Assembly (NCBI RefSeq): GCF_000751775.1
Contig: NZ_CCRF01000038.1
Span: 24,328-88,327, forward strand
DNA: 64,000 bases
From: Caldibacillus thermoamylovorans
GTDB lineage: Bacteria > Bacillota > Bacilli > Bacillales > Caldibacillaceae
Direction of reading: 5' to 3'
Below, one piece after another: positions 1 through 8,608 of this stretch (positions are counted from its first letter, which is position 1; every line of letters starts with the position of its first letter). The position numbers were made by a program, and so were the translations under genes. The notes under the pieces are model-generated. The model saw only the letters and a list, made by a program, of their open reading frames with translations, was not told the DNA's origin and searched no databases.

Positions 1-155
1 GATACACCTATGTTTGGCTGAACAATGGTCAGCAATTCTGGTTTTATCCGATTTTTGTAGGTAGAAGATCAGTAGCAGGTTGGCGATGGATCGGGTTTAC
101 GTGGGTTTATTTTGGTATTGATTTGCGACAAATCCAATCTTTTACTTGCGTTTGA
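1..155 (+). CDS. C-terminal end of a small hypothetical protein (5' end outside window)
   Basis: An open frame enters from the left edge (codons in phase with base 3) and stops at TGA 153-155. The visible ~50 residues are rich in Trp, Tyr and Phe (pieces such as TYVWLNNGQQFWFYPIFVGR and WVYFGIDLRQI). This resembles small aromatic-rich hypothetical proteins seen in Bacillus, with no known function. No start or ribosome site can be seen. A strong hairpin follows directly, which supports this being the end of a real gene. Function unknown. Confidence 0.55.
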   Translation, partial: YTYVWLNNGQQFWFYPIFVGRRSVAGWRWIGFTWVYFGIDLRQIQSFTCV

Positions 156-178
156 GAAAAATATGATTTTTCTTCAGC

Positions 179-218
179 AAAAAGGTGCCATTCTGAAATA
201 ACGGATGGCACCCTTTTT
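179..218. terminator. Bidirectional intrinsic terminator
   Basis: AAAAAGGTGCCAT (179-191) pairs with ATGGCACCCTTTTT (205-218) with one bulged C. The arm is flanked by A-tract and T-tract, so it can end transcription from the partial gene on the left and from the minus-strand gene on the right. Confidence 0.8.
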
Positions 219-249
219 ACTTTATGTTCTTAAAGTATAAGATAAAGCT

Positions 250-1113
250 TTATCTGTAAATTTGGTTATAATGCTTTGGAATATTCGTGAACCATTTAAC
301 ATAAATAAATCGAAACAAGACAATGGTTATAAGATGTAATATTGAAAAATAGAAGAGATTCCAATTTTCTGCTAGGAATAAAAGCTCTTTTTTTACTAAG
401 AAATCATCTAGCAGCCATTTAAAAAATAACACTCCGGCAATCCAATACCATTTAAATTGAAACATTACCACAAATGTAATGAGGAACATGAATAAAAAGA
501 TGATTAGAGCATTTAGAGCCAAGGTATTTCTATAGGGATCGGAAAACCATTCAACTGAATAAAGATGGGTAGAAAAAACGACTAACAACAAGAATTGAAG
601 GGTGTTGGAATAAACAGAGATCGTCAAGTACATAGTAATATATCGCACGACTCTTGTCGGATTTTTGAGCTTTTCATACCAGAACTTTGCTAAATAAAAA
701 CAAATAGGTAGTAGTAAAAAAGTAATCCATGTCCTCCACCAATGATGATCATATAGTTCAAATTTTATGAATAATTCCTCTATCCCTATAAATGATATGG
801 TGGTGAGAATAATCATTACAAATGGATAATGAAAGGCAGCAATTACGCTGGCAGCTGTCGGTATGGCAAGTCCTTGTGAAACAATTGACCCAAGAGTGGA
901 ATCAAACCAAAAGGTCTTAATTAAATTTGGTTTATAATCATAGCCCTGGAAGATGATCAATATAAAATAGTCGACAATATAGGCTAACCCGCTGATAAAA
1001 AAATAGGTTTGAACTAATCTTTTTTTCTCTTTATGTTTGATGATTGTAATGATAAAGACGATAAGGCTAATTCCTGATAATACGAAAAACCAAAAGTAAT
1101 TGGGCGTATTCAC
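250..1113 (-). CDS. Multi-pass membrane protein of unknown function
   Basis: A 287-residue integral membrane protein with about seven or eight hydrophobic segments and no soluble domain. The start is placed at GTG 1113 because a perfect AGGAGG (1120-1125) lies six bases upstream; the longer open frame would put this site inside the coding region. Segments are joined by short loops with charged clusters (KHKEKKR, WYEKLKNP), and one loop carries an ELYDHHWWRTW stretch. It resembles the many uncharacterised Bacillus membrane proteins of this size. No motif assigns a substrate. It stands alone, with 365 bp to the next gene upstream and a shared terminator downstream. Confidence 0.7.
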   Translation of the reverse strand: MNTPNYFWFFVLSGISLIVFIITIIKHKEKKRLVQTYFFISGLAYIVDYFILIIFQGYDYKPNLIKTFWFDSTLGSIVSQGLAIPTAASVIAAFHYPFVMIILTTISFIGIEELFIKFELYDHHWWRTWITFLLLPICFYLAKFWYEKLKNPTRVVRYITMYLTISVYSNTLQFLLLVVFSTHLYSVEWFSDPYRNTLALNALIIFLFMFLITFVVMFQFKWYWIAGVLFFKWLLDDFLVKKELLFLAENWNLFYFSILHLITIVLFRFIYVKWFTNIPKHYNQIYR

Positions 1114-1478
1114 GTCTAGCCTCCTATTGAATATCAAATATGGATGAATCTAACCAGTATTCTTAAGCAAATCGGAACTTTCCTAATTACTTATGCCACT
1201 TTCTGAGTAGATTATTGCAATATTTCTATTCTTTGTTATATGGGCAAAAAATATCCTAACAAAAAACAGGAAAAACCGATTTATCAACGTTAAAAAATAG
1301 ATTAACATTCCAATTGACAAGGAAAATTGCCCTACCCAAATCACAAGAAAAACGAATGTATGAAAAGAACTGTTCTAATCTCGAACCAAAAGGACAATTT
1401 TTAGTCACAAAGAAATAGCCTGTCATCAGAAAATTCACAAATAACCCTACCCAAACAAACAGATGAGGCTTGATTCCT
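1114..1478. other. Intergenic region without a supported gene
   Basis: This 365-bp AT-rich stretch contains the ribosome site of the minus-strand membrane protein at 1120-1125. A 60-codon minus-strand frame at 1256-1438 has no ribosome site and an atypical composition, so it is not called. No repeat or RNA structure was recognised. Confidence 0.5.
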
Positions 1479-2201
1479 TTATTTTGTTATCACAATCGCT
1501 TGTTTTCCCATCTGCTCCCAAGCTTGGATAAAAGCTTGTCTGTCCACTTTTTGATTCTTCGTTCCATAAGGGTTGTTCAAATATAGATATTCTTGATCAA
1601 ATCCGGTTATGACCACACTGTGTTCGCTGAAGGTGATCTGTATTTCCCCTTGTGGCGTGTCCCAAGTTTGGAAATTATGTACTGGTTGAAATGTATTTGT
1701 TACAATTACCCAAACCGGCAACCCTTTTTGTAATTGCTTAATAACTTTTTCAAATGTTTCTCCTGTTAAATCTATGACTTTTTTGCCGGCATATTGAACA
1801 GCTAACTGGTAAATCGGTTCGTGATATACAGCAAGCCCTGGTCCATCCTCCATATTGCCGACAAATCCGACATTTGGATTTCCGTAAAGACCATCGTCAT
1901 ATTGAAGTGGCACCTTAGCTATTTTTTCAGCCAATTCATTTTTTGTCACTTCTATACCGTGATAATTTAGTAACATGGCGAGACTTGTTACTTCACACCC
2001 ATTGTATAGGCTGGGATGTTCCATTTGATTGATGAGTGGTACATCTATTTGAATTTTTTTAATGTCATCTGTGGCATTTTTTGTTGAGTCTTCCTGTGAC
2101 TTGGCTAATAAGTTAATTTCTTCCGCAAAATCAAATTTTTGATTGAAAATATATATGAATACAATCAGGCAAGCAATTACCAAGATTCGCTTTTTTTTCA
2201 C
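1479..2201 (-). CDS. Secreted C39-like cysteine peptidase
   Basis: A 240-residue protein with a basic, hydrophobic N-terminus (residues 3-20: signal peptide or anchor) followed by a papain-like C39_2 domain (about 50-238), so it should act outside the membrane. The catalytic Cys sits in NGCEVTSLAM (C69), the His in FSEHSVVITG (H194) and the Asn in LNNPYG (N210). Bacillus YvpB has the same layout. Unlike bacteriocin-processing C39 domains it is not fused to an ABC transporter and no bacteriocin precursor is visible nearby, so a cell-wall or general peptidase role is more likely. The start is GTG at 2201 with a weak AGG-type site. Confidence 0.85.
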   Translation of the reverse strand: MKKKRILVIACLIVFIYIFNQKFDFAEEINLLAKSQEDSTKNATDDIKKIQIDVPLINQMEHPSLYNGCEVTSLAMLLNYHGIEVTKNELAEKIAKVPLQYDDGLYGNPNVGFVGNMEDGPGLAVYHEPIYQLAVQYAGKKVIDLTGETFEKVIKQLQKGLPVWVIVTNTFQPVHNFQTWDTPQGEIQITFSEHSVVITGFDQEYLYLNNPYGTKNQKVDRQAFIQAWEQMGKQAIVITK

Positions 2202-2303
2202 CCAACTTCAACCTGCTTTCATCACAAATTTCCTTTATTTGTAAAGAGGGTTTTCGATCTAAGGATTTTTATTCCCTTAATGAGGATTCAAAATAATAAA
2301 AGT

Positions 2304-3356
2304 TTAAAGGATAATTTGATCCGAGCCTATCCGAGGGATAACATGTTTTACGACTTGTATGGCCTCATCAATATTTTTTACATGTATTATTATTTTTTCC
2401 GAGTCAGGATATTGTGGCTCGATTTGTTTATAGCGTTTATCATAGTAATATTCCAAAAGTAACCGGACAGCTTGCTTATAATTTTCAGATTTAAGGTCTT
2501 GCTCAATTTGATTGGCAACCGGAGTGTGAATACGTGATTTTATTTTAAGAAAAGCGGCTAAACATTCCGATTGGTTATCCCATGGCCGATATTCTTCTAA
2601 AATTTCGTTGATTCGTTCTTCTATCGGTAATTCAATCATCAAAAAGTTACTTTTCCCTTTTAAATCCAATAAAAAATGCGGAAGGGTCACTTTGCCAACC
2701 CGACTACTCTCAGATTCAAACATAATAAATGGTGCATGTTGTAATTCCCTTAGTCGATGGACGAGCAAAGCATCAAAGGTTTTCTGATTGTTGGGACGCT
2801 GACCGATATGGCCAAAAATTGATCCTTTATGATTCGCCATTCCTTCCAGATCAATCACTGGATAGCCTTCCTTTTGTAAAGTCTGTAAAATTTTCGTTTT
2901 CCCGGTTCCGGTTAAACCGCTAAGAACATAAGCAACAGGTGGTAATTGGATATTCTCCAGCTGTTCGATTACCCATTTTCGGTAAGCACGGATCCCTCCG
3001 TCCAATCTGTGGACATGAATATTCATTAAATCTAAAAGTGTTGCTGTTGTCCGACTCCGCATCCCGCCCCGCCAACAAAAGACCGTTTTTTCACCATTGA
3101 TTGCCTTGAATTTCTTAATAAAATCAGGCAGTTTCGCCGAGATAATTTCCAAGCCGCGATCTCTTGCCGCTGTTTCACTGACTTGGTTGTAAATGGTACC
3201 GATTTCTGCCCGTTCTTCATTCGTAAAAAAAGGAATATTGATACTAGTCGGAATGGAGAAATTTTCAAACTCAACGGGAGACCTGACGTCGATTAATGTC
3301 ATCTGTTTATTTTCCATTAATGGGATTAATTCTGTGACCGTAATATTTGTAAACAT
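2304..3356 (-). CDS. mnmH: tRNA 2-selenouridine synthase
   Basis: MnmH/SelU replaces sulfur by selenium in 2-thiouridine at the wobble position of tRNAs for Lys, Glu and Gln, using selenophosphate (and can geranylate the sulfur). The 350-residue protein has an N-terminal rhodanese domain with LIDVRSPVEF and the catalytic loop FCWRGGMRS (C94), then a P-loop GLTGTGKT (147-154). The start is ATG 3356, eight bases after GGAGG (3365-3369); the longer frame starts at a TTG overlapping that site. It lies just downstream of selD on the same strand, its selenium donor. Full length for the family. Confidence 0.93.
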   Translation of the reverse strand: MFTNITVTELIPLMENKQMTLIDVRSPVEFENFSIPTSINIPFFTNEERAEIGTIYNQVSETAARDRGLEIISAKLPDFIKKFKAINGEKTVFCWRGGMRSRTTATLLDLMNIHVHRLDGGIRAYRKWVIEQLENIQLPPVAYVLSGLTGTGKTKILQTLQKEGYPVIDLEGMANHKGSIFGHIGQRPNNQKTFDALLVHRLRELQHAPFIMFESESSRVGKVTLPHFLLDLKGKSNFLMIELPIEERINEILEEYRPWDNQSECLAAFLKIKSRIHTPVANQIEQDLKSENYKQAVRLLLEYYYDKRYKQIEPQYPDSEKIIIHVKNIDEAIQVVKHVIPRIGSDQIIL

Positions 3357-3541
3357 TCGCTTTACCTCCAAAAAGGACCCTTCTATCCACTACTGTTAGT
3401 GAGTTAAAAACTCAGCCCGTTTTATGTTTTGCTCTGCGGTTGTAACACTCTATACATTATTAGTGACATAAAAATCTCCTCAATTTTTCCGATAACTGGA
3501 AAGGGGTTGTCCGTTATACGTTTGCATTGTAACTTTACAAT

Positions 3542-3568
3542 CAGTGGGGGATATTGATTCCTCCACTG
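3542..3568 (-). terminator. Possible terminator or attenuator after selD
   Basis: CAGTGGGGGA (3542-3551) pairs with TCCTCCACTG (3559-3568), with one G-T pair, just after the selD stop. A second small palindrome (TTGTAA/TTACAA) follows. There is no clear T-tract, so read-through into mnmH is plausible. Confidence 0.4.
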
Positions 3569-3582
3569 TTTGAAGTTGCATA

Positions 3583-4632
3583 TTATTCAACTATGACATG
3601 TCCAACAGGTTCTACACTCACTTCACCGATTGTGTTTGCTTCCAAACCGGCATTTTTAAGGTCCGTTAATAATTGTTCTGCATCGTTTGCAGCTACACTC
3701 ATCAATAAACCGCCGGAAGTAACGGCATCACATAATATATGGCGGTCGACTTGATCCATTGTATCGGGAAACGTAACCATATTTTGTACATGAGCGTAGT
3801 TATTTTTTGATCCTCCGGGAAGTACGCCTTGTTCCGCCAATTCACGGGCACCCTTAAGAATTGGAACTTGGTTTTTTCTAATTTTTAGACCAACTCTGCT
3901 TCCTTTAGCCATTTCAGTTGCATGACCCAACAGACCAAAACCTGTTACATCGGTACAAGCATGGACTTCATACTTTTTCATCAATTCTGCAGCTGTTTTA
4001 TTTAAAGTAGTCATAACTTTAGTAACCCGTGAAATTTGTTCATCATTGAGTAAATCTCGTTTAATCGCGGTCGTTAATATTCCAACGCCGATCGGTTTTG
4101 TTAAAATCAGTTTATCACCGGGAACAGCTCCTGCATTTGTTTTAACTTGATCCGGATGAATCAAACCGGTTACAGCAAGACCGAATTTCGGTTCTTGGTC
4201 ATCGATGGAGTGCCCACCAACCAACGTTACACCGGCTTCTTCCAGTTTTTCTTGGGCTCCTCGCAAAATTTCGGAGAGGATACTTTTGTCTAATTTACTA
4301 ATTGGAAAGGCAACAATATTTAAAGCTGTTAAAGGTTTACCACCCATTGCATAAATATCACTAATTGCATTGGCAGCGGCGACTTGACCAAATGAATAAG
4401 GGTCATTAACGATCGGGGTAAAGAAATCCACCGTTTGCACAAGAGCGAGGTCATCGCTAATTTTATATACACCAGCATCATCACTTGTATCGAGACCGAC
4501 AAGTAAATTGGGATCTTTTTTCGAAGGTGGCAATAATCGCAACACTTCTTCTAAATCACTTGGCCCAATCTTACAACCGCAACCGCCTTTTGTCGTTAAC
4601 GAAGTAAGTTTTATCGCATTCATTTCTTTCAT
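3583..4632 (-). CDS. selD: Selenide, water dikinase (selenophosphate synthetase)
   Basis: SelD makes monoselenophosphate from selenide and ATP. The active-site segment TTKGGCGCKIGPSDLEEVL has catalytic Cys18 and Lys21; the codon is TGC, so this is the cysteine rather than the selenocysteine form. Later signatures are DDAGVYKI, the AIR-synthase core VDFFTPIVNDPYSFG, VGGHSIDD and CTDVTGFGLLGHA. The start is ATG 4632, ten bases after GGAAGG. Length (349) is normal. The only visible user of its product here is the downstream mnmH; no selA or selB is in the window. Confidence 0.95.
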   Translation of the reverse strand: MKEMNAIKLTSLTTKGGCGCKIGPSDLEEVLRLLPPSKKDPNLLVGLDTSDDAGVYKISDDLALVQTVDFFTPIVNDPYSFGQVAAANAISDIYAMGGKPLTALNIVAFPISKLDKSILSEILRGAQEKLEEAGVTLVGGHSIDDQEPKFGLAVTGLIHPDQVKTNAGAVPGDKLILTKPIGVGILTTAIKRDLLNDEQISRVTKVMTTLNKTAAELMKKYEVHACTDVTGFGLLGHATEMAKGSRVGLKIRKNQVPILKGARELAEQGVLPGGSKNNYAHVQNMVTFPDTMDQVDRHILCDAVTSGGLLMSVAANDAEQLLTDLKNAGLEANTIGEVSVEPVGHVIVE

Positions 4633-4659
4633 AACAATCCGACCTTCCAATAAATAATG

Positions 4660-4705
4660 AAATAAACACGCTTCTATTATACATCAATGTATCCGGATGA
4701 TAAAA
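4660..4705 (-). promoter_or_regulatory. Candidate sigma-A promoter of selD
   Basis: On the minus strand a TATAAT (plus 4677-4682) stands 16 bp after TTATCA (about 4699-4704), about 45 bp upstream of the selD start. The -35 is weak, so this is a suggestion only. Confidence 0.35.
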
Positions 4706-4905
4706 AGACTAATCAAAAGGAGGGGAATTATTTTATATCGATTAGGACAAGTTTGAGATAAAATGCTGATATTTATTTTTTTGAAATGAAGTGATGGGGA
4801 CTAAAGATGCGTGAAATGGGACGGACGATTTCGCTGCATTGTTTTTGTATAATAATGAACCATTTGCAAACTCTATAAGTAGTTTCAAAAGGAAGGGGGA
4901 AAACG

Positions 4906-5088
4906 ATGGATCAAACTAGAATAAAGCAAATATTATCTTCTCCAAATGATGTAGAAGTTACATATAATGGAGTTTCTGTCTGGGTTGATGAATTGAATGA
5001 AGACGGAAGAACGGCCACCGTCCATCTGAGAGGTCCTTTGGAAGAACGGACAGTGGTGGAAATTCGTGAATTAAAAGAGGAATCGTAA
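4906..5088 (+). CDS. sspH: H-type small acid-soluble spore protein
   Basis: A 60-residue protein matching the SspH family: MDQTRIKQILSSPNDVEVTY, then a VWVDELNED turn and a VHLRGPLEERTVVEI end. These minor SASPs accumulate in the forespore core. The start ATG 4906 follows AGGGGG. Such genes are normally read by sigma-G or sigma-F; a TATAAT-like element lies about 55 bp upstream but no clear sigma-G element was found. It stands alone between selD (divergent) and the CBS-domain gene. Confidence 0.9.
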   Translation: MDQTRIKQILSSPNDVEVTYNGVSVWVDELNEDGRTATVHLRGPLEERTVVEIRELKEES

Positions 5089-5250
5089 TATTTTCTTCAT
5101 AATTTTTTTATTTTACATGGGAATGATTTTTGAGAAAAAGATTCTGAATGTTACTTTTGGAAAAAAAGTTGCCGACGGATCATTTTGTACTTTTGATTGT
5201 TATAAATTGAAGAAATGAAAATAATATATTTTTTAATGGAGGTTCATGAT

Positions 5251-5688
5251 ATGGCACGCAATTTAAATGAAATTATGACATCAGATGTAGTAACGATTAA
5301 AGAATCACAAACGGTTCAAGAAGCCGCAGCATTAATGAGTGAGTATAATATTGGTTCACTGCCGGTCGTTAATAACAACGGGGAGATTGTAGGGATCATT
5401 ACAGATCGGGATATCACGCTTCGTACAACCGCACAGGGAGAACATCCACAAACACTTGTTTCAGAAGTGATGACTGCACAACAAATTGTCAGTGGAACGC
5501 CAAATATGGATGTACATGAAGCAGCCGATTTGATGGCTAAGCATCAAATTCGCCGCTTACCTGTTGTAGAAAACGGCCAAATCGTCGGAATGGTGGCCTT
5601 GGGTGATCTTGCCACAGAAAATATTTATGCAAATGAGGCCGGAGAAGCACTACAAAGTATTTCTACACCTTCTGCACCGCAACAGTAA
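5251..5688 (+). CDS. Tandem CBS-domain protein (YhcV-like)
   Basis: A 145-residue protein made of two CBS domains: the first around MTSDVVTIKESQTVQEAAALM ending VGIITDRDI, the second around VMTAQQIVSGTPNMDVHEAA ending VGMVALGDLA. CBS pairs bind adenosine nucleotides and act as energy or stress sensors; B. subtilis YhcV is the closest relative I recognise. The start is ATG 5251, eight bases after GGAGG; the longer frame adds twelve unlikely residues. The C-terminus is a short polar tail. Single gene with its own terminator. Confidence 0.87.
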   Translation: MARNLNEIMTSDVVTIKESQTVQEAAALMSEYNIGSLPVVNNNGEIVGIITDRDITLRTTAQGEHPQTLVSEVMTAQQIVSGTPNMDVHEAADLMAKHQIRRLPVVENGQIVGMVALGDLATENIYANEAGEALQSISTPSAPQQ

Positions 5689-5710
5689 AAAGAGAGTTAA
5701 GTCAAAGGGA

Positions 5711-5743
5711 AAAAGGGGCTAACTGAATAGCTCCTTTTCTTTT
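5711..5743 (+). terminator. Intrinsic terminator
   Basis: AAAAGGGGCTA (5711-5721) pairs with TAGCTCCTTTT (5728-5738) with one G-T pair, followed by CTTTT. It ends the CBS-domain gene and, being A/T flanked on both sides, probably also the convergent transporter gene. Confidence 0.75.
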
Positions 5744-5797
5744 GTGTTTGTTATCTGTAAAGACTACTATTTCGGTCCTGCGCTTTTGACTTCCCCT

Positions 5798-7213
5798 TTA
5801 TGCGGCAGATTGCTTAGTTGGTACATTTTTTTGTTTACGGAGCAGTGGAAAGAAGAACATACCGCTTGCCAATAAAATCATTCCAAAAAGAAATGTTTTT
5901 AAATCAGAGGTTCCGGCAAAAATGGCCCATGTTGAGTAAAGGGTGGCAAGACAGGCGATGATTCCATCCGACCACCTGCCAAAATGATCCAAATATGTTT
6001 CCCCAGTCACAACTAATTTCAGTTGATATAAGGAGGAGATCAAATAAGGAACAAGAAAGGCAAGGGTAGCAATATAGATAACAAAATCAAAGGCGCTGGC
6101 CATCGAGTTTGAAATGGTTGAAAAAAGAAATACTTGGGTAAATGCGTTTGTCAGGATTAATGAAAAAACCGGCATTCCTTTTTTATTCTCTTTTGCAAAG
6201 GCCGGAATAAAAATCCCTTGTTTTGCTGCTTGATAAGGAACTTCGGAGCTTAATAAAATCCATCCAATGGTCGAGCCGAGTAAGCTGATAATGCCCAGGC
6301 CGGATAGTAAATAAGCACCAATTGGACCTAAAACTATTTCCATCGCATCAACTAAAGGCTTTTCTGATTGCACTAATTGATTTTGAGGAAGGATTCCCAT
6401 TACTAATAAACTGATTCCGATATAAATAGCCAATGCCAACAAGAGACCGATTATTGTTGCCTTTTTAATATCTTGCTTTTTTTTCGCTCGTCCGGAAAAT
6501 ACGACGGCAGATTCAACCCCACAAAATGCCCATAACGTTGAAATTGCTGCGTGATAAACTTGGCCGCCTAAGCCAAGAGATAGACCTGTCTCCTCATATC
6601 TTGGGGCGTAAAGGGGCAATAAATTACTTTTTTCAAATGCAAATAAAGCAATAATGATAAACAGGAAGAACCCAATCACTTTTGCTGCGGTTGCAACAAA
6701 GTTCAGTTTTCCCGCACCATCCATTCCTTTTAAAATGATTATATGCAATCCCCATAAAAGGATTGAACAGACAAAAAATGTTAATAGATTTCCTGAATAA
6801 AGTGTGAATGGGCCAATTTCAACTATTACTAATTTACTATTCAATATTGGAAAGAATGTTGATAAATAGCTTGCAAAGGTTGTAATAATTGCTGCATTTC
6901 CGGCAAAATTTCCAATCCAATAACCCCATGAGGACATAAAACCGGATATAAGTGAGGTTTTTGAATTTTTCGGAAACAATTCCTTTGCGTAAATTTGCGG
7001 TCCTCCGTGTAACTCGGGCTTTCGTATCGCTAAATTTCCAACAACCAAAGCCAAGAACAAAACACCAAATCCGGTTACACCCCATCCGAGTAAAACACCT
7101 GCAGGGCTGGCGGCTTCCGAAAGTGTCCTTGGTAGCATAAAAATCCCCGAACCAACCATGTTTCCAACAACCAAAGCGGTTAAAATCCAGAAACTTATTT
7201 TATTTTCAGCCAT
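5798..7213 (-). CDS. APC-family amino acid permease/antiporter
   Basis: A 471-residue transporter with about twelve membrane helices. The first helix carries the substrate-binding GSG motif in VGNMVGSGIFMLPRTL, typical of the basic amino acid/polyamine antiporter (APA) group that includes arginine:ornithine and lysine permeases (ArcD, LysP/YvsH type). Other family features are HGGPQIYAKELFP in loop 2-3, ALWAFCGVESAVVFSGRAK (read here as STLWAFCGVE) and an IGWILLSSEVPYQAAKQG region. Start ATG 7213 follows AAGGGAG. No arginine-deiminase or decarboxylase gene is next to it, so the substrate (arginine, ornithine or lysine) is inferred from family only. Confidence 0.87.
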   Translation of the reverse strand: MAENKISFWILTALVVGNMVGSGIFMLPRTLSEAASPAGVLLGWGVTGFGVLFLALVVGNLAIRKPELHGGPQIYAKELFPKNSKTSLISGFMSSWGYWIGNFAGNAAIITTFASYLSTFFPILNSKLVIVEIGPFTLYSGNLLTFFVCSILLWGLHIIILKGMDGAGKLNFVATAAKVIGFFLFIIIALFAFEKSNLLPLYAPRYEETGLSLGLGGQVYHAAISTLWAFCGVESAVVFSGRAKKKQDIKKATIIGLLLALAIYIGISLLVMGILPQNQLVQSEKPLVDAMEIVLGPIGAYLLSGLGIISLLGSTIGWILLSSEVPYQAAKQGIFIPAFAKENKKGMPVFSLILTNAFTQVFLFSTISNSMASAFDFVIYIATLAFLVPYLISSLYQLKLVVTGETYLDHFGRWSDGIIACLATLYSTWAIFAGTSDLKTFLFGMILLASGMFFFPLLRKQKNVPTKQSAA

Positions 7214-7480
7214 TAACGGCAGACTCCCTTCAAGTTAAAAACCTGTTTCTCTATGCAAAATCCCTAATAATCATACAGAGTTTGCGAAACTCCGTCAATA
7301 TAAAAATTTTTCCTGATTTAGAAGGATTTTTTTTACCTATGTCGAATTATTACTAAAAATGTCAGCTTAATGTCCCTCTCCAATAAAAGTGTGTAAGTTC
7401 ATCCCCGTTTTTACAAGCACTGCTACAAATAAAATTTATTTAAAACTTCCATCATTCGTTTTTTAATACATGAAATTTTG

Positions 7481-7486
7481 TATAAT
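7481..7486 (+). promoter_or_regulatory. Candidate -10 box upstream of the Rpn-family gene
   Basis: TATAAT at 7481-7486, 30 bp before the start codon; the matching -35 is poor. The rest of the 302-bp gap 7214-7515 shows nothing recognisable. Confidence 0.35.
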
Positions 7487-7515
7487 AAAAATGAAAGGAA
7501 CGAGTTAAGTTACGT

Positions 7516-8391
7516 ATGGTTTATAAACTTCCGATTTTTTGGCTCAAACCAAAAAATGATTTTGTTTTTAAATTCATTTTTGGTCGGGGCACGAAACAGT
7601 CAAATAAGTTACTATTGGCATTATTGAATGATGTTTTCAATGTACCAAAAGGACTGAGTTTAGGAACCGTAGAAATTACTAATCCATTAACGTTTCAAAC
7701 AAACGTAACAGATCAGTATGCGATTTTGGATATTCGGGCAAAGGTCGCCGGTTTTGGCCATGTCAATCTTGAAATGCAAAGAGTAAATCAAAGAAATATC
7801 GACAAAAGGTCATTGTACTACAGAGCAAAATTATTCGAGGAACAACTGGATAAAGGGAATGAATATCGTGACTTAAAAAAAGTGGTAACGATTAATTTTC
7901 TTGATTTTTCTCACTTTACGACGGATATGTATCATAGCTGTTACCGGTTAATGGAAAAGCGGACATTTGAGCCGTACCCGGATTTACTGCAACTCCATTT
8001 TATTGAAATGCCGAAGTTTGTCAGGCAAGACAAAGAAAATCTGATTCATCCGAATGACCGGATGGCAAAATGGATACGCTTTTTAACAAATGAAGATGAT
8101 GCGAGGTGGGAAGAGATGGCAAATCAAGACCCGATAATAGAAAATGCGGTAGATATGTTGCGCACAGTAAGTATGGACAGGGAAGCGCGGATGTTGGCGG
8201 AAGCCCGTGAAAAGGCATTGAAGGACATAAATTCCATTCGTGGGGAAGGCATAGAAGAGGGCATAAAAAAAGGCAAACGGGAAGATGCGAAAATGATGTT
8301 GATGGAAGGTTTAGACCTTCATTTGATCATTAAGATTACAGGATTAACGGAATCTGAGGTTTTGGAATTAAAGGATGAGTTAAAAAGGTAA
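7516..8391 (+). CDS. Rpn-family PD-(D/E)XK nuclease / putative transposase-related protein
   Basis: A 291-residue protein of the Rpn recombination-promoting nuclease / PDDEXK_2 family. The N-terminus KPKNDFVFKFIFGR and the core ILDIRAK (D72) plus NLEMQ (E86, Q88) match the PD-(D/E)XK active site written as D...ExQ. The C-terminus has the usual helical tail EGIEEGIKKGKREDAKMMLM. E. coli RpnA-E cut DNA and promote RecA-independent recombination; some are phage-defence linked. It is complete, with no inverted repeats or transposase beside it. The start is ATG 7516; AAGGA lies 16 bases away, which is long. It sits just before the Wadjet operon, separated by a hairpin. Confidence 0.85.
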   Translation: MVYKLPIFWLKPKNDFVFKFIFGRGTKQSNKLLLALLNDVFNVPKGLSLGTVEITNPLTFQTNVTDQYAILDIRAKVAGFGHVNLEMQRVNQRNIDKRSLYYRAKLFEEQLDKGNEYRDLKKVVTINFLDFSHFTTDMYHSCYRLMEKRTFEPYPDLLQLHFIEMPKFVRQDKENLIHPNDRMAKWIRFLTNEDDARWEEMANQDPIIENAVDMLRTVSMDREARMLAEAREKALKDINSIRGEGIEEGIKKGKREDAKMMLMEGLDLHLIIKITGLTESEVLELKDELKR

Positions 8392-8445
8392 TCCCAATGA
8401 GGTGAAACAGATGGCTGAATTAAGTCAGGAAGCCCGGATAAGGAG

Positions 8446-8475
8446 AGAACTCATAAATTCCTCTTTATGAGTTCT
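8446..8475. terminator. Strong hairpin between the Rpn gene and the Wadjet operon
   Basis: AGAACTCATAAA (8446-8457) pairs perfectly with TTTATGAGTTCT (8464-8475) over a six-base loop. No T-tract follows directly (CTCATAAACTTTTT), so it may act as a weak terminator or an mRNA end stabiliser. Confidence 0.5.
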
Positions 8476-8534
8476 CCTCATAAACTTTTTGGAATAGCAT
8501 CCAAAACTTTCTATCTGAATATAGTCAGGTACGA

Positions 8535-8563
8535 ATGACATTTCCGCAATCCCTTAGTAAAAT
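8535..8563 (+). promoter_or_regulatory. Candidate promoter of the Wadjet operon
   Basis: ATGACA (8535-8540), 17-bp spacer, TAAAAT (8558-8563), about 45 bp before the jetD start. It fits sigma-A and would make jetDABC a unit separate from the Rpn gene. Confidence 0.5.
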
Positions 8564-8608
8564 AAAAGTACCTAAAGAAAAAGTTGTGAGTTTAAAGGAG
8601 TGCTAGGT

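Noticed and set aside
1256..1438. 60-codon minus-strand gene
   Set aside because: No ribosome site, atypical composition, no recognisable family.
1479..2201. Bacteriocin-processing peptidase
   Set aside because: The C39 fold is present, but there is no ABC transporter fusion or double-glycine precursor nearby.
3583..4632. Selenocysteine-containing SelD
   Set aside because: The active-site codons read TGC and TGT, and no in-frame TGA or SECIS-like hairpin is present.
7516..8391. Insertion sequence
   Set aside because: Although related to 'putative transposase' families, there are no terminal inverted repeats or target duplication; treated as an Rpn-type nuclease.
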